A stretch of 64,000 nucleotides of DNA from Candidatus Rhodoferax randersensis (GTDB taxonomy: Bacteria > Pseudomonadota > Gammaproteobacteria > Burkholderiales > Burkholderiaceae_C). Below are positions 1 to 9,409 of the stretch, piece by piece. The stretch lies in NCBI GenBank assembly GCA_016718155.1, contig JADKEH010000004.1:1-64000 (forward strand), given 5' to 3'. The first letter of the stretch is position 1; the number at the start of each line of letters is the position of its first letter. The notes beneath the pieces were generated by a model. The model was not told where the DNA came from. It saw only the letters and a program-made list of their open reading frames with translations, and ran no database searches. A program made the translations under genes and the position numbers.

Positions 1-81
1 TCAAACCTATACTTTCCATATCGTAGTCGGCAAGGGATTCCTGCCACCCTGTATTAAATTTCTGGATCGATCTGAAAAAAC

Positions 82-2889
82 CTATTTCTGCTTCATCAAT
101 TGCATCAATTCGCGCGTGGCGTTCAGCGCAAAGGGGGAATCGGCTCCAAGTGCAGTATCCAGTTGAGTTTTGGCGTTTTGCAACGCCTCGGCAGCCAGCT
201 TGAGTTCACCTCGTTCCCTGTGCACCCGCCCCAAACTGAGCATGGCCACCCCACCCCACCGACTGGTGGGGAAATCTGCGAAGTGCAAGAGAGCGTACGT
301 CACCGCCTCTTCAGCGTGTTTAAGTGCCAAATCGCGCTCGCCAAGTAGTAAGTCGGCTTGGGCCAAATGGCCTAGTGCGACGACGCGCCGTCCGTCAGGC
401 TGCCCGGTCTTGTCCATTATTTCCAGGGCTCGGGTAACGTGCTGACGTGCAAGCTGGGGTGATCGCCGGTCTAACGCTACTTTGGCGCGCAACACGTAGA
501 GCCTGGCGAAAGTCCGATGCGTCGGGCTCAAATAGATCGAAAAATTCTTTTCACTTAAGTCGATGAGCGACTCGCACCTCACGAGCGCCCCTGTTTCGCA
601 AAGCACTTCTCCAGCGCGTAAGCCCAGTTCACTAGTTCGCTTTGGATCGCCATTGCGGAGCACTTCTTTCAGACCCAATTCAATGTGCGGCAGTGCCTCG
701 TCGATGCGTCCAAGGGCATGCAGGGCGCTGACATGGTTTGAGCGCAATGTCAAGTCCATCGTTCGTACTGCGTTTGGTCCCCGCCACGCTTGCAAGCTTT
801 GCTCCATGATTTGCAAGGCTCGCATGCTTTGGCCGGCGTTCCCCAATATTGCCGCAAAGTTGTTCAGTTTGAAACTGGTGGTCGTATTGTCCAGCTCACC
901 CGCGCGCAGTAGTTCCGCCAATATGATTTCGTATTCTTTAATGGCGAGTGCCAGGCGACCCAGCTTTGACAATGCCGTTGCCCGCGTTGATCGCAGATTC
1001 AGCAGCAGACCGGCCTGTCCAATGCGGTCACCGAGCAGCAATGCGATGGCCTCATCAATGTCGGTCAGAGACGCCAAATTTTGCCCCTGCTCGGCCCAAA
1101 GCACTGCGCGGTATCGCAAGCAGGTGACGATTGAAAGGGTAAGTTCGGCGTGGGCAGGCCGCAACAAGGCCATGGCGCCGTCAATCTTGGCGCGTGCCTT
1201 GACAAAGTCGCCCCGCTGCATCAAAGGCACGCTGAGATAACAATCTGCAACAGTCATTCCCCCCACGTCAGACGCCCGTTGGGCATTGGCGCGCGCCTTT
1301 AGAAGCAAGGCTTCCATTTCATCCCATTGCCCACCGCTGCCCCACATCGTTGCCAGTGATGTTTGCAGGTGTGCCTGAATGCGAGGTGTCTCGGAAAATT
1401 GCTTCTGCGCCATCACTTCACCACGTCGCAACACGTCGGCCACCGATATGGGCTTGTCAGACACCGGCCCCAACGCCACACCCAACAAACGACTCGTCGC
1501 TTCGGACAAATCCAGCTCTTGTAGCGCGCGCAGCTTCTCAAGCTCGGCGCGTGCCGCCTGCGCTTGCGCGCGCTGTGCCTCTTGTTCGGCCCGCTGTGCC
1601 TGCCACACAGTGCCCATCAGCCCACCCACAATGGCAACAACAGTTAGCGCCCCCGCCGCCACAGAGCCCCGATGGCGTCGCACGAACTTGCGGGTTCGGT
1701 ACCCAAGCGAATCGGGCCGCGCACTGACCGGCTCGTGTGCACGGTGGCGGCGCAGGTCGTCGGCGAAGGAGGCGATGGTGCCGTATCGCTCATGGGGCAG
1801 TTTGCGTAGAGCCTTCGCACAGATGTTGTCCAGATCCCCTTGCAACAAACGACGCAAGCCTGGTGTGGTGGTACTGCGACGGTTGGCGATGTCGCCGACC
1901 TGAGCACCATCGGTCAAAGCTTGTGTCACCGCTCGCGACAAAACCTGCGCATCCGACTCAAGTGTTGCGCGTGCGACCTCTGCCGAGGTGCCGCTGGAAG
2001 GCGATGTGGGGTGGCGCCCGCAAAGCAGCTGGTACAACAGCACGCCCAGCGCATACACATCCGTCGCAGTGGTAATGGCTTCACCACGTAACTGCTCAGG
2101 TGCCGCGTATTCTGGGGTCAGAACCCGCCCGCCATCGCGAGTGAGTTCGGTGGCTTCTCCGGCCGTGGTTTCGTCTTCCAGCAGCTTGGCTATGCCAAAG
2201 TCCAGCAGCTTCACCGTGCCATCAGGCGTGACCAAAATATTGCCCGGTTTGATATCGCGGTGAATCACCAGGTGGGTATGGGCGTGGGCAACGGCTGACA
2301 GCACGTGGTCAAACAGCGCCAGCCGTGCATCGACGTCCAGGCGTTGGAGGTCGCAGTGGCGGTCGATGCGCTCGCCTTCGACCAGCTCAATCACCAGGTA
2401 GGGCTGGCCACCAGGTGTGACGCCTGCATCAAGCAAGTGCGCGATATTGGGATGGGTGAGGCGCGCCAAAATGTTGCCCTCACGCTTGAAGCGTTCGGCC
2501 CCCGCGCGCCCCAAAAGCGACAAATGCAGCAGCTTGACAGCCACGGCACCGGTAAATCGCCCATCTTCCCGGCGCGCCCGCCAGACGCTGCCTGTGCCGC
2601 CCTGGCCCAAGGGGAATTCGAGCACGTAAGGGCCAAGGCGTTGGCCCGCCAAGCTATTGTCGTGCGCTTCGCTCGCATCGTCAGCGGTGCGAACCAGCGG
2701 CTTTGCCAGAAAGCCTTTGACATGCGCGCTATGGCTATCGGCGAGCAGGGCTGCCAACTCGTCAGATAGTGCAGGGTGATCTTGGCGCAACACATCCAAG
2801 CGGTCCAGGCGCTGCGGCTCTGGCAGGTCCAGCAACTCGTCAAGCATTGGACTTAAGCGCGCCCAGTTTTCTGGATTGGGTGTGTTCAT
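82..2889 (-). CDS. Membrane-anchored serine/threonine protein kinase with C-terminal TPR region
   Basis: 935-residue Hanks-type kinase. The kinase domain shows the glycine loop GQGGTGSVW (95-103), catalytic-pocket Lys119 in VAVKL, the HRDIKPGN catalytic loop (210-217), DFG (230-232) and the APE motif (263-265), so it should be active. A hydrophobic segment at about 408-428 is followed by an Ala/Glu/Gln-rich coiled-coil-like stretch and about 450 residues of helical repeats typical of TPRs, which would lie outside the membrane and probably sense or dock partners. The ATG at 2889 is used. The gene lies 110 bp downstream of an ECF sigma factor on the same strand; this sigma/kinase pairing is a recurrent bacterial arrangement and suggests that the two act in one signalling route. 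Substrates cannot be read from the sequence. Confidence 0.9.
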   Translation of the reverse strand: MNTPNPENWARLSPMLDELLDLPEPQRLDRLDVLRQDHPALSDELAALLADSHSAHVKGFLAKPLVRTADDASEAHDNSLAGQRLGPYVLEFPLGQGGTGSVWRARREDGRFTGAVAVKLLHLSLLGRAGAERFKREGNILARLTHPNIAHLLDAGVTPGGQPYLVIELVEGERIDRHCDLQRLDVDARLALFDHVLSAVAHAHTHLVIHRDIKPGNILVTPDGTVKLLDFGIAKLLEDETTAGEATELTRDGGRVLTPEYAAPEQLRGEAITTATDVYALGVLLYQLLCGRHPTSPSSGTSAEVARATLESDAQVLSRAVTQALTDGAQVGDIANRRSTTTPGLRRLLQGDLDNICAKALRKLPHERYGTIASFADDLRRHRAHEPVSARPDSLGYRTRKFVRRHRGSVAAGALTVVAIVGGLMGTVWQAQRAEQEAQRAQAQAARAELEKLRALQELDLSEATSRLLGVALGPVSDKPISVADVLRRGEVMAQKQFSETPRIQAHLQTSLATMWGSGGQWDEMEALLLKARANAQRASDVGGMTVADCYLSVPLMQRGDFVKARAKIDGAMALLRPAHAELTLSIVTCLRYRAVLWAEQGQNLASLTDIDEAIALLLGDRIGQAGLLLNLRSTRATALSKLGRLALAIKEYEIILAELLRAGELDNTTTSFKLNNFAAILGNAGQSMRALQIMEQSLQAWRGPNAVRTMDLTLRSNHVSALHALGRIDEALPHIELGLKEVLRNGDPKRTSELGLRAGEVLCETGALVRCESLIDLSEKNFSIYLSPTHRTFARLYVLRAKVALDRRSPQLARQHVTRALEIMDKTGQPDGRRVVALGHLAQADLLLGERDLALKHAEEAVTYALLHFADFPTSRWGGVAMLSLGRVHRERGELKLAAEALQNAKTQLDTALGADSPFALNATRELMQLMKQK

Positions 2890-2970
2890 TTAGGGGTGCT
2901 CGATCAGGGTTTTGTATATCGCTAATCAACTTATCGCAAATGGCACCCCAAACCCGCCAATCTTTGCCGC

Positions 2971-2985
2971 TGGACTGTTAGTCCA
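2971..2985 (-). other. Small hairpin between the sigma-factor and kinase genes
   Basis: TGGACT-GTT-AGTCCA is a perfect 6-bp stem with a 3-nt loop in the 110-bp gap between the sigma factor (ends 3000) and the kinase (starts 2889). There is no T-run after it on the minus strand, so it is not a classical terminator; it could modestly attenuate or stabilise the shared transcript. Its function is a guess. Confidence 0.25.
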
Positions 2986-2999
2986 CAACGCGCTTGGGC

Positions 3000-3566
3000 T
3001 CACGAGGACTGCATGGCGCGAAACAGCAGCAGCCGTGCCTTTTCCCACTGGCGCTGAGCAGTTCGCTCCGAAGTGCCCATCAAACCGGCAATTTCCACCA
3101 TCGAAAAGCCACAAAAAAACTTCAAGTCGACCACCTGGGCCAAGGCTGGCTCCAAAAGGGCCAGCTCGTCCAGCGCTTCGCCGATATCGTTCAACATTTC
3201 CGGCTGGGCGCACTGATCTGCGGTTTCGGTGTCCAGTGATGTGATGTCCAGGTCACCACCACGCTTTTGCGCCTGGCGCTCGCGCACACGGTCAATCACT
3301 ACGCCCCGCATAGCGCGCGCGGCATAGGCCATGAAGTGAGCGTGGTCAGGAAACGCCAGCGCATCGCGCCGCGAGATGTCCAAATAGGCTTCGTGCAAGA
3401 GAGTAGTGGCACCCAGCGGCGTGAACGCACCCAGTCGGCCAACCTCGCGGCGGGCGAGACGATGGAGCTCTGCGTAGAGTGTGGTGAAGAGTTGATCAGC
3501 AGCGCTGCGATCACCCTGCTGGGAGCGCTCAACCAGTGAGCTCAGGCTGGTAGATGTTTCTGGCAT
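3000..3566 (-). CDS. ECF-type sigma-70 factor (TIGR02999-like)
   Basis: 188-residue RNA polymerase sigma factor of the extracytoplasmic-function class. Region 2 is visible around the HEAYLDISRRD and AHFMAYAARAMRGVVIDRVR stretches. Region 4 (helix-turn-helix) is near the C-terminus, with FSMVEIAGLMGTSERTAQRQ. The reading frame is open upstream of 3566, but the extra N-terminal residues are Arg/Trp/Cys-rich and unlike a sigma factor, so the ATG at 3566 (MPETSTS...) is chosen; this gives the usual length of the family (about 185 residues). No anti-sigma factor gene is adjacent. The gene is followed on the same strand by the Ser/Thr kinase at 82-2889, which may control or be controlled by it. Confidence 0.85.
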   Translation of the reverse strand: MPETSTSLSSLVERSQQGDRSAADQLFTTLYAELHRLARREVGRLGAFTPLGATTLLHEAYLDISRRDALAFPDHAHFMAYAARAMRGVVIDRVRERQAQKRGGDLDITSLDTETADQCAQPEMLNDIGEALDELALLEPALAQVVDLKFFCGFSMVEIAGLMGTSERTAQRQWEKARLLLFRAMQSS

Positions 3567-3680
3567 GGTGACATGGTACCGCCGGCGGCGCCATCGCCAT
3601 CGGGCGCGACAGCACAGGGCTTGTACGCTGGTCAAACTCGGGCACGGCTGGTAAGGTCGCAGCGACCACGAGACCCTACC

Positions 3681-5339
3681 ATGCTGCACTACCTCAACAC
3701 CCTGTTCCCGGTACGCTACAGCGTCTTCGCGCTGCTGGTGATGGCCTGCATGCTCAGCGTGTTCACGCTGGTGGCCTTCGACGTTGGGCTATTCTGGCTG
3801 CTGGCATGCGGTGCGCTGGTGGCCCTGGGCGTCGCTGACCTGACGCAGACCAAACGCTCGCTGCTGCGCAACTATCCCGTCATTGGCCATTTGCGCTACA
3901 TGATGGAATTTGTGCGGCCAGAGATTCGCCAGTATTTCTTGGAGAGCGACTCCGAGGCCGCGCCGTTCTCGCGCTCGCAACGCTCGCTGGTGTACCAGCG
4001 TGCCAAAGGCGAATCCGACAAGCGTCCGTTTGGTACGCAGATGGCGGTGTATGGCGAGGGCTACGAATGGATCAACCATTCGCTCGCCCCGACCCGGTTG
4101 GCGACGCATGACTTTCGCATCTGGATTGGCGGCGATCCCCAAAGCACCAGCCGCGCGGGATGCACAGGCGGGCGTGTGCACGCAGCCCTACCACGCCAGT
4201 GTGTTCAACATCTCGGCCATGAGTTTTGGCGCACTCAGTGCCAACGCCATCCTGGCCCTCAACCGCGGTGCCCAACGCGGCGGCTTTGCGCACGACACCG
4301 GCGAGGGCTCGATCTCGGTGCACCACCGCGCGCACGGCGGCGACCTGATCTGGGAGATTGGTTCGGGCTACTTTGGCTGCCGCAACGCGGACGGCACATT
4401 CAGCGAGGAACGCTTCACCGAGAACGCGCGCGGCGAGCAGGTGAAGATGATCGAACTCAAACTCAGCCAGGGCGCCAAGCCCGGCCATGGCGGCGTGTTG
4501 CCGGGCCCCAAAGTGTCGCCGGAGATTGCCCAGGCGCGCGGCGTGCCGGTGGGGACCGACTGCGTCTCGCCCGCCGCGCACAGTGCCTTTGGCACGCCGA
4601 TCGAGATGATGCAGTTCATCGCCCGGCTGCGCGAACTCTCGGGTGGCAAGCCGACCGGCTTCAAGCTGTGCATTGGCCACCCGTGGGAGTGGTTTGCCCT
4701 GGTCAAGGCGATGCTGGCAACCGGCATCACGCCCGACTTCATCGTGGTGGATGGCGCAGAGGGCGGCACCGGTGCGGCGCCGCTGGAGTTCACCGACCAC
4801 GTCGGCTCGCCACTGCAAGAGGGCTTGCTGTTGGTGCACAACACCTTGCGTGGCGTGGGGCTGCGCGAGCGCATCAAGATTGGCTGTGCCGGCAAAGTGG
4901 TCAGCGCGTTTGACATCGCGCGCTTGATGGCCCTGGGCGCCGACTGGTGCAACGCGGCGCGCGGCTTCATGTTCGCGCTGGGCTGCATCCAGGCGCAGCA
5001 CTGCCACACCGACCACTGCCCGACCGGCGTCGCCACGCAGGACCCGCTGCGCCAGCAGTCGCTGGTGGTGGGCGACAAGGCCGAGCGCGTCTACAACTTT
5101 CACGAGATGACCCTGGATGCGCTCAAGGAGTTGGTGCAGGCGGCGGGACTGCGACACCCCCACGAAATCACCGCGCACCACATCGTGCGCCGCTCGGCCG
5201 ACCACAAGGTGCAGTCCCTGGCGCAACTGATGCTGCCGCAACTGCCCGACGGCGCCTTGCTGGCCGAGGACCTAAGCACCCTGCCGTTCATCTACCGCAA
5301 CACCTGGCCGCAGGCCGCGCGGAGAGCCTTCCTTGCTGA
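3681..5339 (+). pseudogene. FMN-binding glutamate-synthase-like protein, frameshifted
   Basis: The coding sequence of an FMN-binding glutamate synthase family protein (GltB-like synthase domain without amidotransferase or NADPH parts). The ATG at 3681 opens an N-terminal membrane region (two hydrophobic segments, about residues 10-52). The first frame runs well to GGDP near 4137 and then loses homology; the +1 frame continues with CTQPYHASVFNISAMSFGAL, the FMN/substrate barrel and the Cys-rich ALGCIQAQHCHTDHCPTG segment. Removing one C from the CCCC run at 4137-4140 rejoins the two. A second frame change near 5322 would bring back the first frame and a stop at 5337-5339; without it the frame runs to 5448, antisense to the PIN gene. 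The real C-terminus is therefore uncertain. It may be a sequencing error or a recent pseudogene. The cellular reaction of this family is not well established. Confidence 0.75.
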
Positions 5340-5734
5340 CGTGCGGCAGCTGTGCAGGCACCCCATGCCAGCAGCCGCTTGGCCATGCAGAGCACCGCGC
5401 GGTCCTTACTCAGCAGCAGTGCCTGATGCGCCACGGCCAGGTCGATGAACTTCTGGTCATCAGGGTCGGCACAGGTGACGCCAGCCTTGGGCGAAACGAC
5501 GTGCAGGCGGACCAGACGGTCGAACTGCGCCAGCACCTCCTCGGCGCTGCGTTGGTAGTAGGCCAGACGCGGCACGATCTGACGGTAGCCCAGCACGCGC
5601 TGCAACTCGTCACGCATCGGAGCCGTGGCAACCCACTGCAGGGCGCCACTGTGCAGCAGCTGCTGCAGGGGCTGGGTGGCGGGGTCCTGGAACACCAACA
5701 GGTCGAGCACGATGTTGGTGTCGAGCACGATCAT
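5288..5734 (-). CDS. PIN-domain putative ribonuclease/toxin
   Basis: 148-residue PIN-fold protein of the 'putative toxin-antitoxin component, PIN family' type. It starts MIVLDTNIVLDLL with the first acidic active-site Asp, and has the later acidic cluster DPDDQKFIDLAVA followed by LLSKD, as expected for a Mg-dependent RNase. The ATG at 5734 overlaps the stop of the upstream methyltransferase (ATGA), so translation is probably coupled. No antitoxin-like small gene is adjacent, which argues for a housekeeping or orphan PIN protein rather than a classical TA pair. The last ~20 residues (rich in Ala/Arg) read through the tail of the convergent glutamate-synthase-like gene and may be distorted by the frame problem near 5322. 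Confidence 0.8.
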   Translation of the reverse strand: MIVLDTNIVLDLLVFQDPATQPLQQLLHSGALQWVATAPMRDELQRVLGYRQIVPRLAYYQRSAEEVLAQFDRLVRLHVVSPKAGVTCADPDDQKFIDLAVAHQALLLSKDRAVLCMAKRLLAWGACTAAARQQGRLSARPAARCCGR

Positions 5735-6981
5735 GGCGTGCGCGCCGAGCCCTTGACCATGTCGAAGCGGAACAAGCGGCACTCGATCGGGCCGTTCCAC
5801 ATCGGCACGCGGCGCGATTCTTTCAGGCGCATCTTGCCGGGCAGCTTGAGGTCGGGCGTCAGCACCCAGGCGGTCCAGCCGGCGTAGTTCTTCTTCCAAT
5901 GCGCGCTGAGTTGGCTGAAGAACTCGCCACCTTCGCCGGTCTGCGGCAACTCGCGGGCACCGGCGCGACCACCCGAGACGGCGCCGGATGTGCCCGCCAC
6001 GCCAGCAACGTCGATGCGCTCACCATAGGGCGGGTTGAGCAGCATCACGCCCGGCCCGTCGCAAGGGGGCAGGCGCTGCAGCGCGTCGCCACCGCGAAAC
6101 TCGATCATGTCGGCGACGCCGGCGCGCTCGGCGTTGCGCTGGGCAAAGTCGACCATGCGGTGGGCCACATCGCTGCCGTACACGATGGGGCACTGCTCGG
6201 GGGTGGGGCGCACTTCGTTGGCGCGCGCCTCGGCCTGGATGGCGCTCCAGACATGGGCCTGAAACGGCAGGTACTTCTCGAAAGCAAAGCGACGCTGCGA
6301 ACCGGCGGCGATATTGCAGGCAATTTGCGCCGCCTCGATGGCGATGGTGCCGCTGCCGCAACAGGGGTCGTACAGGGGCAGCAAGGCCTCGTCACCATCG
6401 GCCCAGCCGCTGGCCGCAATCATGGCGGCGGCCAGGGTTTCCTTCAGCGGCGCCTCGCCCTTGTCTTCGCGCCAGCCGCGCTTGAACAGAGGCTCGCCCG
6501 AGGTGTCGATGTACAGCGAGCAACTGTCGGTGGTCAGGTGGGCGTAGATGCGCACATCGGGCCACTGGGTGTTTACATCTGGGCGCACCCCGTTGGCGAC
6601 GGTGCGAAAGCGGTCACACACCGCGTCCTTGATCTTGAGCGCGGCAAAGTTCAGCGAGGTGAGCGGGCTGTGCTGCGCGGTCACTTCAACCTTGATCGTT
6701 TGCTTCGGGCTAAACCAAATCTCCCACGCCACCTCACTGGCGGCACGGTACAGGTCTTGCTCGCTACGGTACTCGGTGTAGGACAACTGCACCAGCACCC
6801 GTTGCCCCAGGCGGCTGTACAGGTTGAGCAGCATGGCGTCGCGCCAGGAAGCCCGCAGCATGACGCCGCCCCGGCGCTTCTCGACATGCTGGAGGTCGAG
6901 GCCGGTGATCCGTTGCGCCTCGGTCTCCAGGTAGTCTTCGACACCGGCGGCACAGGGCAGGAAAAGTTGGAGTTGGTTCAC
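5731..6981 (-). CDS. THUMP-domain class I SAM-dependent RNA methyltransferase (RlmL N-half-like)
   Basis: 416-residue methyltransferase. It has an N-terminal ferredoxin-like/THUMP region (about 1-160) that binds RNA, then a Rossmann methyltransferase with the SAM loop DPCCGSGT (205-212) and the catalytic NPPYGER motif (316-322) typical of guanine-N2 methyltransferases. By family it resembles the RlmL half of E. coli RlmKL (23S rRNA m2G2445), but without the fused RlmK half. The start is taken as GTG at 6981 because MNQLQLF-type N-termini are usual in this family and AGGGA lies just upstream; the open frame upstream is Arg/Ser-rich. There is a Gly/Ala-rich insertion after the NPPY motif (about 325-350). 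It lies directly downstream of rpoN and overlaps the PIN gene by 4 bp. Confidence 0.88.
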   Translation of the reverse strand: MNQLQLFLPCAAGVEDYLETEAQRITGLDLQHVEKRRGGVMLRASWRDAMLLNLYSRLGQRVLVQLSYTEYRSEQDLYRAASEVAWEIWFSPKQTIKVEVTAQHSPLTSLNFAALKIKDAVCDRFRTVANGVRPDVNTQWPDVRIYAHLTTDSCSLYIDTSGEPLFKRGWREDKGEAPLKETLAAAMIAASGWADGDEALLPLYDPCCGSGTIAIEAAQIACNIAAGSQRRFAFEKYLPFQAHVWSAIQAEARANEVRPTPEQCPIVYGSDVAHRMVDFAQRNAERAGVADMIEFRGGDALQRLPPCDGPGVMLLNPPYGERIDVAGVAGTSGAVSGGRAGARELPQTGEGGEFFSQLSAHWKKNYAGWTAWVLTPDLKLPGKMRLKESRRVPMWNGPIECRLFRFDMVKGSARTP

Positions 6982-7003
6982 GAGGGGTCCCTGATGGCGC
7001 GCA

Positions 7004-8602
7004 TCACAAGGCGCGGCGCAAGCTTGCCGGGGCGATGCGCAGACCTTCGCGGTATTTGGCCACGGTGCGACGGGCGCATTCGATGCCCTGCTCCTTGAGC
7101 ATCTCGGAAATCTGGTTGTCGCTGAGCGGCTTGGTCGGGCTCTCGGCCTCGACAAACTGCTTGATCAGCACGCGCACCGCCGTGCTCGAAGCATTGCCGC
7201 CAGATTCGGTACCCAGCGCGGAGCCAAAAAAATACTTGAGCTCATAGGTGCCGAAGGGCGTGGCCATGTACTTGGCGGTGGTGACGCGGCTGATGGTGGA
7301 CTCGTGCAGGCCCAGCTCATCGGCGATGTCGCGCAGCACCAGCGGACGCATGGCCAGCGCGCCGTGCATGAAAAAGCTCTTTTGCCGCTCCACGATCGCG
7401 TTGCTGACCCGCAGGATGGTGTCGAAGCGCTGCTGGATGTTCTTGATGAACCAGCGCGCCTCCTGCAGGCGCTGCTGCAGCGCTGCGTAGTTGGACGCAT
7501 CGCGCCCGCCGGACTTGTGTTGCTTGAGCGCGTTGGCATAGATGTCATGCACCCGCAGGCGCGGCATCACCTCGGGGTTGAGCTGGGCGCGGTACTTGGC
7601 GTTGGCGCCTTTGCCAATACGCACCACCAGCACGTCGGGCACCACCACATTGCGCTCGACATCCACAAAGCGTCGGCCCGGCTTGGGGTCCAGCCGACCA
7701 ATCAGCGTGATGGCCTGGCGCACGTTGGCGTCGGTGGCGCCACACACCTGCACCAGCCGTTTGATGTCGCGCCGCGCCAGCAGGTCCATGGGTTGCGCGC
7801 AAATGCGCAAGGCCAGGGCAATCAGTGCCGGTGCCTGTGCGCCGTGGTCGGCCCGGCCGCGCTGGGCACGCAGTTGCAGGCACAGGCACTCCGACAGGCT
7901 ACGCGCCCCAACCCCGGTGGGCTCCAGACTCTGCAACAGACCCAGTGCGACCGCGAAGTGGTGCACCAGGTCTTGCAGATGCTCGGTGTGCTCACCCGCC
8001 AGACCGCTGGCCAGCGACTCCAGGCTGTCCTCCAGATAGCCGTCATCGTTGAGCGACTCGATCAGAAAGTGCAGCGCCACCCGATCTTCCTCGCCCAGAC
8101 GCAGGCTGAGCGCCTGGCGGTGCAGATGTGACTGAAGGGATTCCTGACCGCGCGCCAGATCGGCCGCTTCGAGTTCTTCGTCACCGCCCAGGTTGTTGGC
8201 ACGGGCCTTGGCATCGCTGCCCCACTCGCTGTCGTCGGGGCTGAGTTCAACGCTGCCGTCGCCCTCCCAGCTCTGGCCCTCGTCGCCGACCAGCGGCGTG
8301 GCATCGTCGTCCGTGCCGGCAGTGGCGACCGTGGAGGAGTCCTGGGCAAATTCAGCAGCCGAGTAACTTACCGCCTCGGCCTCGGCGTCGTCCTGGCGCA
8401 CCGGCGTATCGGTCTGGGCCAGGCCAAACTCCTCCCGCGCGGCGTCGTCGTGCAACTGCTCCAAAAAAGGGTTGTCGTCGAGCATCTGATCGACTTCCTG
8501 GCTCAGCTCCAGCGTGGAGAGTTGCAACAGGCGAATCGACTGCTGCAACTGAGGCGTTAGCGCCAGATGCTGCGAGACGCGAAGTGACAGGCCCTGTTTC
8601 AT
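7004..8602 (-). CDS. rpoN: RNA polymerase sigma-54 factor RpoN
   Basis: 532-residue sigma-54. The Gln/Leu-rich activator-interacting N-terminus (MKQGLSLRVSQHLALTPQLQ) is followed by an acidic variable linker (about 65-150), the core-binding domain, a helix-turn-helix around LGLHESTISRVTTAKYM, and the invariant RpoN box ARRTVAKYRE (510-519) that contacts the -24 promoter element. It directs transcription from -24/-12 promoters that need AAA+ activators. It lies 9 bp after lptB in the order lptA-lptB-rpoN, the same order as in E. coli. No sigma-54 activator gene and no convincing -24/-12 promoter was found in this window. Confidence 0.97.
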   Translation of the reverse strand: MKQGLSLRVSQHLALTPQLQQSIRLLQLSTLELSQEVDQMLDDNPFLEQLHDDAAREEFGLAQTDTPVRQDDAEAEAVSYSAAEFAQDSSTVATAGTDDDATPLVGDEGQSWEGDGSVELSPDDSEWGSDAKARANNLGGDEELEAADLARGQESLQSHLHRQALSLRLGEEDRVALHFLIESLNDDGYLEDSLESLASGLAGEHTEHLQDLVHHFAVALGLLQSLEPTGVGARSLSECLCLQLRAQRGRADHGAQAPALIALALRICAQPMDLLARRDIKRLVQVCGATDANVRQAITLIGRLDPKPGRRFVDVERNVVVPDVLVVRIGKGANAKYRAQLNPEVMPRLRVHDIYANALKQHKSGGRDASNYAALQQRLQEARWFIKNIQQRFDTILRVSNAIVERQKSFFMHGALAMRPLVLRDIADELGLHESTISRVTTAKYMATPFGTYELKYFFGSALGTESGGNASSTAVRVLIKQFVEAESPTKPLSDNQISEMLKEQGIECARRTVAKYREGLRIAPASLRRAL

Positions 8603-8611
8603 ACCAGCCAG

Positions 8612-9409
8612 CTACATCTTGAAGTTCTCGCCAAGGTAGACGCGACGCACCTCGGCGTTGTTGACGATCTCGGCGGGCGTGCCCTGCGCCAGCACGCGGC
8701 CATCGCTGATGATGTAGGCGTGGTCGCAGATGCCCAGCGTCTCGCGCACGTTGTGGTCGGTGATCAATACGCCGATGCCGCGTGACTTGAGGAATTCGAT
8801 GATGCGTTGGATCTCGATCACCGCAATCGGATCAATGCCGGCAAAGGGCTCATCGAGCAGGATGAAGCGCGGCTGGGTGGCCAGCGCGCGGGCGATCTCG
8901 ACGCGGCGGCGCTCGCCGCCGGACAGGGCCAGAGCTGGTGAATCGCGCAGGTGCTCGACACGCAGGTCCTGCAGCAACAGCGTCAGGCGCCGCTCGAGCT
9001 CAGGGCGGCTGAGCGGCTTGCCGCGCCCATCGCGTTGCAGTTCCAGCACAGCGCGCACGTTGTCGGCGACGTTGAGCTTGCGAAAGATCGACGCCTCCTG
9101 TGGCAGGTAGCTCAGCCCCAAGCGCGCGCGCCGGTGGATCGGCATGTGCTCGACCGACTGGCCATCGATGCGGATGTCGCCCGCCGTGGCGCGTACCAAA
9201 CCGACAATCATGTAGAAGGAAGTGGTCTTGCCCGCGCCATTGGGCCCCAGCAGGCCCACCACCTCACCCTTGCGCACCACCAGCGACACGTCCTTGACCA
9301 CCTTGCGGCTGCCGTAGATCTTTTCCAGGGCAGTGGCCTCCAGGCAACTGTCGCCCTCGGCAAGCTGGCGCGCGCCACTCAGCGGCGCCGTCTCAGGCGC
9401 ATCGATCAC
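8612..9409 (-). CDS. lptB: LPS export ABC transporter ATP-binding protein LptB
   Basis: 265-residue ATPase of the LptB2FG complex that extracts lipopolysaccharide from the inner membrane. The Walker A GPNGAGKT (55-62), signature LSGGERRRVEIARAL (from 163), Walker B FILLDEPFAGID (182-193) and switch His219 are all intact. The start is a GTG at 9409 that overlaps the lptA stop (GTGA), indicating translational coupling. The first ~20 residues before the conserved LEATALEKIYGSRKVVKDVS are longer than in E. coli LptB (241 residues), so a slightly later start cannot be excluded. Confidence 0.96.
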   Translation of the reverse strand: MIDAPETAPLSGARQLAEGDSCLEATALEKIYGSRKVVKDVSLVVRKGEVVGLLGPNGAGKTTSFYMIVGLVRATAGDIRIDGQSVEHMPIHRRARLGLSYLPQEASIFRKLNVADNVRAVLELQRDGRGKPLSRPELERRLTLLLQDLRVEHLRDSPALALSGGERRRVEIARALATQPRFILLDEPFAGIDPIAVIEIQRIIEFLKSRGIGVLITDHNVRETLGICDHAYIISDGRVLAQGTPAEIVNNAEVRRVYLGENFKM

